From CAZBWE01 sp964495465 (GTDB lineage Bacteria > Planctomycetota > Phycisphaerae > Sedimentisphaerales > Anaerobacaceae): DNA of 57,163 nucleotides. Shown here one piece after another: positions 52,127 through 57,163 of the stretch. The first letter of the stretch is position 1, and each line of letters opens with the position of its first letter. The notes under the pieces are model-generated. The model was not told the origin of the DNA, searched no databases, and worked only from the letters and a program-made list of their open reading frames with translations. The DNA lies in assembly GCA_964495465.1 (NCBI GenBank), contig CAZBWE010000004.1:1-57163 (forward strand). The letters are read 5' to 3'. The position numbers and the translations under genes are program-made.

Positions 52127-52687
52127 ATGAATGCTAAAGAGACAAGGCTGCCGGGAGTGCTCATATTAGAGCCGGATGTGTTTTCTGACGAGAGAGGATT
52201 CTTTTTAGAGACCTGGAACAGCACGCGTTACGAGAACACCGGTATCCAGGGTCCCTTTGTGCAGGACAATATCTCATTTTCCAAAAAGGGAGTTTTGCGC
52301 GGCTTACATTTTCAATACCCTCAATCACAAGGTAAATTGGTTCAGGTTTTATCGGGCCAGGTTGTGGATGTTGCTGTCGATATTCGCTTGGGCTCTCCGA
52401 CTTTTGGTCATTGGATTAGTGAAGTCCTTTCCGATGAGAACCACAGACAAATATACGTTCCGCCGGGCTTTGCTCATGGATATTGTGCTACAAGTGAGAC
52501 GGCAGTTTTTTCATATAAGTGCACCGATTTTTATAATCAGGGGACAGAAAATGGCATAATCTGGAATGACCCCGACCTTGACATCGACTGGCCTATAAAG
52601 GAGCCCGTCTTATCGTCCAAAGATGCAAACTATCCCAGGCTTAAAGACCTTCGGCCTGATAAATTACCGCATTTTCAGAGGCTATGA
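52127..52687 (+). CDS. rmlC: dTDP-4-dehydrorhamnose 3,5-epimerase
   Basis: 186 residues, cupin fold. Recognised by ERGFFLETWNS, the catalytic His in LRGLHFQYPQSQGKLVQV and VPPGFAHGYCATSETA. It epimerises the dTDP-4-keto sugar. The usual acid/base Tyr lies in the FSYKCTDFYNQG region. Its stop overlaps the rmlD start by 4 bp, so translation is coupled. Confidence 0.95.
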   Translation: MNAKETRLPGVLILEPDVFSDERGFFLETWNSTRYENTGIQGPFVQDNISFSKKGVLRGLHFQYPQSQGKLVQVLSGQVVDVAVDIRLGSPTFGHWISEVLSDENHRQIYVPPGFAHGYCATSETAVFSYKCTDFYNQGTENGIIWNDPDLDIDWPIKEPVLSSKDANYPRLKDLRPDKLPHFQRL

Positions 52688-53535
52688 TGGTAACTAATAA
52701 CACCAGGATTGCCATTTTGGGCGGTAGGGGAATGCTCGGTACAGACCTATCGATAATCTGCAAGCAGCAGGGCTATGACGTTAGGGTATTTGACTTGCCG
52801 GAGTTTAATATTACCGACATCAAACAACTAAAACAAGCAGTCGATGCTGCTCAAACAATCGTCAATTGCGCAGCTTATACCAATGTTGATGGCGCTGAAA
52901 GTGAAATAGACTTGGCATATCGGGTCAATGCCGAAGCGGTAGAATGTCTGGCTGCTATCGCAAAAGAATCGGACAAGTGGGTTATGCATGTCAGTACGGA
53001 TTTCGTGTTTGATGGGAAACAGCAAAGACCTTATGTTGAAAGCGACCAGACAAACCCAATAAATACATATGGCAGAACCAAATTAGCAGGGGAGCAGCTT
53101 CTAAGCGAGAGCGGCTGCAGGCATTGTATAATCCGGGTCGAATGGACTTACGGCTCAGCTGGCAATAACTTTGTAACCAAACTAATCAAGCGTGCCAAAG
53201 ATAATAAAATCGTAAAAGTTGTTGACGACCAGGTTGGCTCACCAACAGCTACAACAAAAGTTGCCAAAGTAATTTCAAAAATTTTACCGAAAATGTCGGA
53301 GGGCATATTTCATTATGCGAGTACCGGCTATGTAAGCCGATATGAAATGGCAGAATTTATATTTGACAAGCTCGCAATGGATGTTAACCTGCTGCCCTGC
53401 AAAACCAGCGATTTTAATACACCTGCAAAAAGGCCATTGAATAGTCGCTTTAATTGCGCTAAGATTACAACCTTGCTAAGTGAGCCAATCGACCCCTGGC
53501 AGGAGCCATTAGAGGTCTTTTTGAGGAACTTATGA
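52684..53535 (+). CDS. rmlD: dTDP-4-dehydrorhamnose reductase
   Basis: 283 residues. The short-chain dehydrogenase start reads RIAILGGRGMLGTDL (NAD(P) loop), with NCAAYTNVDGAESE, the STDFVFDG strand and the catalytic YGRTKLAGE. It finishes dTDP-L-rhamnose. It overlaps rmlC and rmlB by 4 bp each. Two ATGs in tandem (52684, 52687) serve as possible starts. Confidence 0.94.
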   Translation: MMVTNNTRIAILGGRGMLGTDLSIICKQQGYDVRVFDLPEFNITDIKQLKQAVDAAQTIVNCAAYTNVDGAESEIDLAYRVNAEAVECLAAIAKESDKWVMHVSTDFVFDGKQQRPYVESDQTNPINTYGRTKLAGEQLLSESGCRHCIIRVEWTYGSAGNNFVTKLIKRAKDNKIVKVVDDQVGSPTATTKVAKVISKILPKMSEGIFHYASTGYVSRYEMAEFIFDKLAMDVNLLPCKTSDFNTPAKRPLNSRFNCAKITTLLSEPIDPWQEPLEVFLRNL

Positions 53536-54545
53536 GAAAATTACTGGTTACAGGCGGTGCCGGTTTTATTGGAAGCAATTTCGTGCGAATGGTGCTTGCA
53601 GAACACCCTGATTGCTTTATTGTCAATCTTGATAAGCTGACATACGCAGGAAATCTGGAAAACCTTGCAGGTTTTTTGGATAAGCCAAACCATAAATTTA
53701 TGAAAGGCGATATCTGTAACTGGCAGCTCATAGAAAAAATCATCAAAGAACATCAGATTGATACGATTATTAATTTTGCCGCCGAAAGCCACGTTGACCG
53801 CTCTATTACCGGGCCGAAGATTTTTATCGAAACAAATGTTACCGGCACGCTGACCCTGCTCGAAGCCGCCCGTGACAAAAAGTTAGAGCGGTTCATTCAA
53901 ATCTCGACGGATGAGGTGTATGGAGCACTCGGTGCAGAAGGAAAATTCACTGAGGAAACACCTTTGGGTCCAAACTCGCCTTATTCAGCCAGTAAAGCTG
54001 CGGCAGACCATCTGGTAAAAGCATTCGGTCATACCTGGGGTGTAAAGTATAATATCACCAGATGCTCAAACAACTATGGCCCATACCAGTTCCCGGAAAA
54101 ATTAATCCCGCTGATGATTAACAACGCCCTTAATGATAAAGAATTACCTGTTTATGGCGACGGCTTACAAGTGCGGGATTGGCTATATGTATATGACCAT
54201 TGTACGGCTATATGGCAGGTTCTGCAAAAGGCACCAGCCAACGAGATTTATAATATCGGCGGCTGCAATGAAAAAGCTAATCTTGAAGTAATTAAAATGA
54301 TTTTAAGCCGACTTAATAAACCCGAATCTCTCATTAAACACGTTACCGACAGGCCGGGACACGACAGGCGATATGCAATAGATGCAGGCAAGATAATGAA
54401 TGAGCTTGACTGGAAGCCATCTGTTGACTTTGAAGAAGGCATTAACAAAACCATAGACTGGTATCTCGAAAATCAGGATTGGCTTAGCAATGTTGTTTCC
54501 GGCGGCTATCAGAAATATTACGAATCAATGTACGGAAACCGTTAA
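53532..54545 (+). CDS. rmlB: dTDP-glucose 4,6-dehydratase
   Basis: 337 residues. Extended SDR: TGGAGFIGSNFVRM (NAD loop), FAAESHVDRSI, STDEVYG and the catalytic YSASKAAADHLV, then NNYGPYQFPEKLIP and RDWLYVYDH. It converts dTDP-glucose to the 4-keto-6-deoxy intermediate. It is last of the four rml genes, an order different from rmlBDAC of enteric bacteria, and is followed by glycosyltransferases that may use the product. Confidence 0.96.
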   Translation: MRKLLVTGGAGFIGSNFVRMVLAEHPDCFIVNLDKLTYAGNLENLAGFLDKPNHKFMKGDICNWQLIEKIIKEHQIDTIINFAAESHVDRSITGPKIFIETNVTGTLTLLEAARDKKLERFIQISTDEVYGALGAEGKFTEETPLGPNSPYSASKAAADHLVKAFGHTWGVKYNITRCSNNYGPYQFPEKLIPLMINNALNDKELPVYGDGLQVRDWLYVYDHCTAIWQVLQKAPANEIYNIGGCNEKANLEVIKMILSRLNKPESLIKHVTDRPGHDRRYAIDAGKIMNELDWKPSVDFEEGINKTIDWYLENQDWLSNVVSGGYQKYYESMYGNR

Positions 54546-54567
54546 ACTAATCTGAAGCTCTCCATTA

Positions 54568-55413
54568 ATGTCGAATACAGTTAAAAACAAAGCAACTATA
54601 TGTATAGCAAATTATAAAACGCTGGATTTTACTCGACTATGTCTGCGCAGTATTCGCAAGTTCACCCAATATCCTTATGAGGTAATTGTTGTTGACAACA
54701 ATTCCCGAGACGAATCTTTAGAGTATCTTAAATCCCTCAAATGGATTCGATTAATCGAGCGCCAAAAAATTGACGATTGTAAATCGGAAATTGAAAGTCG
54801 AAAATTGAAAATTGGTGGTTATGCCCATGCTGCCGCCCTGGACGCAGGCCTGGAAAGGTGCGACACCGAGTTTTTCGTCTCGCTGCATTCGGATGCCTTT
54901 GTCCAAAAAGACAAATGGCTCACCGACCTTATCAGTTATTTTGACAACGACGAAAGCATAGCTTGTGTTGGTTCAGGTAAAATCGAATTAACACCGAAAT
55001 GGCAAACTCTGCTTAAAAAAGCAACAGATTTGCGAACCCTCAGGCGCAAGCTGCTTCGCAAACCGGACCCAGTTGGTAAATATCGCTATTACAACCGCAC
55101 AATATGCTGTCTTTACCGAACGAATGTTTTGCGGCGTGAGGGACTATCTTTCGGTATGGACCAGAGCCAGGGACTGACAGGGGGCAAAAAGCTCTATTTT
55201 GAACTGGTTGACCGTGGCTACAAGACCGTTGAGCTGCCGCTGAAAGTTATGGGCCAATATATAATACATCTTGCTCACGCTACCCAGGTAATCAATCCGC
55301 AGGAATTCAACTTGCGCAGAAAGACCATAAGAAAATGCAATCGTCTTGTTAATAAGATAATGACATCTACGATGGTTCGGAGTATAATTACTGATGATTC
55401 ACTGGATTGGTAA
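54568..55413 (+). CDS. glycosyltransferase family 2
   Basis: 281 residues with a GT-A fold: ICIANYKTLDFTRLCLRSI at the start, VIVVDNNSRDESLEYLKS (nucleotide site) and SLHSDAFVQKDKW in the DxD position. It probably adds a sugar, perhaps rhamnose, to a glycan at the inner membrane. The segment KIDDCKSEIESRKLKIGG at about residues 67-84 is encoded by seven 7-bp units and interrupts the usual GT2 spacing before GYAHAAALDAG. It lies 22 bp after rmlB. Confidence 0.87.
   Translation: MSNTVKNKATICIANYKTLDFTRLCLRSIRKFTQYPYEVIVVDNNSRDESLEYLKSLKWIRLIERQKIDDCKSEIESRKLKIGGYAHAAALDAGLERCDTEFFVSLHSDAFVQKDKWLTDLISYFDNDESIACVGSGKIELTPKWQTLLKKATDLRTLRRKLLRKPDPVGKYRYYNRTICCLYRTNVLRREGLSFGMDQSQGLTGGKKLYFELVDRGYKTVELPLKVMGQYIIHLAHATQVINPQEFNLRRKTIRKCNRLVNKIMTSTMVRSIITDDSLDW
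54768..54816 (+). repeat. 7-bp period array inside the glycosyltransferase
   Basis: Seven heptamers in register: aattgac, gattgta, aatcgga, aattgaa, agtcgaa, aattgaa, aattggt. The 49-bp tract is read through in frame and encodes a charged insertion between two Rossmann strands. Confidence 0.88.
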
Positions 55414-55416
55414 GAT

Positions 55417-56343
55417 ATGAAAATGATAAGTAACATAGTGTTTACTAAAAACCGGCCATTGCAGCTTGAGGCATACCTGGAAAGTCTATATAGATATTTT
55501 CCGGCGAAAATCATTCAAACGTATGTTATCTATAAGGCCGAACTGTTTGGCGAACAATATGAAGTACTCTTCAAAAAGTTCTCGGGTTGTATTGTGATAA
55601 AAGAAAGTGATTTTCACAGCGACTTTATGAGCGTTCTCAGTCAAGTAAGCACAAGATACATCCTGTTCGGTGTTGACGACGTTATATATTTTGAATCTGT
55701 CGATTTTCACGTAGTTGATGAGACATTTAGTGAGTTCTCTGAAGATATATTCGGCTTCTCGCTTAGATTCGGCCCTGAAAGCATAAAGGGTAATAATGAA
55801 CCCATTAGCGAAGCCAAAGCAGCTAACCAGACCATATACAGGTTGAACTGGACACAAGGCCATACATTTACTACGCGATACCCGTTCGAGCTTTGTGCAA
55901 CCGTCTATTCGACCGCGTTAGTAAAAAAAATAATTCATAGTTCTATGAGCAACAATCTGTTCCTTAAAAAGCTGTTTTTGCCGGGTTCAACACTGACTGA
56001 TATATTAGGGAAAATCAAGCTCAAGCGGAAAATTCTAAAAAGCTTCGGCTATTTTTATAATCCTAACACATTGGAATCATGGAACTGTCGCTGGTGCCAG
56101 AACCACAAAGATCAGCTGCCTGCTTATTTATATTTCCAGAATCTTTGCGCCAGCGCGATACAGGTAAATATGGTGAACATCACCGAAAGAGAGAAGTTTG
56201 AAGACATTGATGGATACACGGCTGAAACATTGGCTGAAAAGTACAAACAGGGTTATCGGCTGGATATTGATTATATTGCCAGGAACAGACCCATAAGCAC
56301 ACACTCTACAAAGCAACATTTCAGATTGGTTAAAAAATTCTAA
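55417..56343 (+). CDS. glycosyltransferase-like protein of unassigned family
   Basis: 308 residues. The start, IVFTKNRPLQLEAYLESLYRYFP, is the strand-helix opening of GT-A enzymes, and ILFGVDDVIYF provides a DxD-like metal site. The middle has WTQGHTFTTRYPFELCATVYST and a Cys/Trp-rich ESWNCRWCQNH. It follows the GT2 gene by 3 bp, so it belongs to the same operon and probably the same glycan pathway. Donor and acceptor are unknown. Confidence 0.72.
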   Translation: MKMISNIVFTKNRPLQLEAYLESLYRYFPAKIIQTYVIYKAELFGEQYEVLFKKFSGCIVIKESDFHSDFMSVLSQVSTRYILFGVDDVIYFESVDFHVVDETFSEFSEDIFGFSLRFGPESIKGNNEPISEAKAANQTIYRLNWTQGHTFTTRYPFELCATVYSTALVKKIIHSSMSNNLFLKKLFLPGSTLTDILGKIKLKRKILKSFGYFYNPNTLESWNCRWCQNHKDQLPAYLYFQNLCASAIQVNMVNITEREKFEDIDGYTAETLAEKYKQGYRLDIDYIARNRPISTHSTKQHFRLVKKF

Positions 56344-56372
56344 TAGATAAGCTGGTCTAATATGATATAGGG

Positions 56373-57163
56373 ATGCGTAGGATGCCAATCTTGAGTGAAC
56401 AATACAAAATGAGGCCAAGACATAACCGGTTCTCAAAGATAATAAGGAAATACTACAAAATCAGGGTCAATCTGACAAAGCCCAAAAATCCTATTCCTGA
56501 CAACAAGATACTTGAAAAAGTCGATAGAGATAAACAGCTAATCATCCAAGTTCCATTCGGTGGACTGGGAGACCACTTGACTTACTCTTCCCTGCCTGAG
56601 TTATTATGGGAGCAGAAAGGCATAAAAACCTTTATCTCCAACAAATCCGTCTTTCGCAGCAAAGCAATTTGCGATTTTGTCTGGGGGCTAAATCTTTATG
56701 TTACTTTTACTGATGAAAAAGGATGGTTCACATATAAACCTTTGGGGAATAACTATCCTACATTGGATGGATATTTTCAGAAGTTATTTGATTTAAGCGG
56801 CAATGAATGCCCTAAAGTATATTACAAGCCGCGTATCATAGAACAAATAAGAGGGAAGGATATTGTTGACCCTTCTTTTGGGCCCTCCGGAAAAGCCAAC
56901 GGATATTATGAAAAAGATTTTCATAAAAGGTTTGTCGAGTATCTTAAAAACAATATTAATGAGTTTATTCTGATTACTTACCACCATTCAAAAACTAAGA
57001 ATCCTCTTGAGGAGCTTATAAAGAGAACATCCAATCCAAATTGTTATAGCATTTTTACGATAGAGGAGCTTGCAGATGTCTTATTTTCCGCCCAGAAAAG
57101 ATATGTTTTGTATTCAGGTGCGGCGTCCATCTCTGCAGCTCTGAGAATACCAAGTATCGTTCT
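56373..57163 (+). CDS. glycosyltransferase-like protein, GT9 style, cut by window end
   Basis: The frame is open from ATG 56373 (or 56382) to the last base, at least 263 codons, with no stop. The motif VPFGGLGDHLTYSSLPELLW resembles the start of heptosyltransferase-like GT9 enzymes, and the last visible segment, LYSGAASISAALRIPSIV, matches their donor-site region. It follows the preceding glycosyltransferase by 29 bp. Family assignment is by eye and tentative; the C-terminus lies beyond the window. Confidence 0.68.
   Translation, partial: MRRMPILSEQYKMRPRHNRFSKIIRKYYKIRVNLTKPKNPIPDNKILEKVDRDKQLIIQVPFGGLGDHLTYSSLPELLWEQKGIKTFISNKSVFRSKAICDFVWGLNLYVTFTDEKGWFTYKPLGNNYPTLDGYFQKLFDLSGNECPKVYYKPRIIEQIRGKDIVDPSFGPSGKANGYYEKDFHKRFVEYLKNNINEFILITYHHSKTKNPLEELIKRTSNPNCYSIFTIEELADVLFSAQKRYVLYSGAASISAALRIPSIV

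Overview
The window is a 57.2 kb piece of a draft bacterial scaffold with moderate GC. Two runs of exactly 100 N (24599-24698, 29099-29198) mark scaffold joins. No rRNA is present, so lineage is inferred from gene style only. Envelope-type SPFH proteins, an OmpA lipoprotein, POT and OPT peptide transporters, a glycyl radical enzyme and small repeat-bounded cassettes suggest an anaerobic Planctomycetota-like (perhaps Phycisphaerae) bacterium; this is a moderate-confidence guess.

Layout. 0.2-0.9 kb: a HEPN/MNT toxin-antitoxin pair. 1-4.6 kb: argG, a four-helix-bundle (23S rRNA IVP family) cassette, prepilin peptidase and an OmpA lipoprotein. 4.7-13.6 kb, all on the minus strand: two hot-dog dehydratases, an acyl carrier protein and two ketosynthases (an accessory type II fatty-acid or polyene-like module interrupted by a second four-helix cassette), then serS and comEC. 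13.9-15.4 kb: an ArgA-like acetyltransferase and an ABC-2 permease. 15.6-26.5 kb: three SPFH (HflK/HflC-like) proteins, a P1B-type ATPase, an ABC ATPase with its permease and a membrane-anchored protein, apparently one operon. 26.5-31.9 kb: pcrA-type helicase, pgi (broken by a gap), manC-like gene, ruvX and a small hypothetical. 31.9-32.6 kb: tRNA-Ser(GCT) followed by a GIY-YIG gene within hairpin-rich DNA that ends in a second copy of the tRNA 3' end. 32.6-37.7 kb: a secreted glycoside hydrolase, infC and thrS. 37.9-40.7 kb: FHA protein, GspE/PilB-like ATPase, CvpA-like protein. 40.7-49.5 kb: POT transporter, glycyl radical activase and enzyme, M2-type peptidase lipoprotein and OPT transporter, which together look like a peptide (possibly hydroxyproline) utilisation island. 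49.8-51.1 kb: pilin-like protein, STAS protein, tRNA-Lys. 51.4 kb to the end: rmlACDB and glycosyltransferases for a rhamnose-containing surface glycan.

The most unusual signal is structural. Degenerate arrays with a strict 7-bp period (and one with 9 bp) occur throughout the window. They lie inside coding sequences (comEC, serS, prepilin peptidase, a glycosyltransferase), at gene ends, and as inverted-repeat borders around one of the two four-helix-bundle genes; the other four-helix gene has inverted borders of a different sequence. The tRNA-Ser/GIY-YIG segment is a third small-gene cassette, packed with perfect hairpins that mostly have 3-nt loops. Together these suggest minimal mobile cassettes and a dispersed short-period repeat system in this genome.
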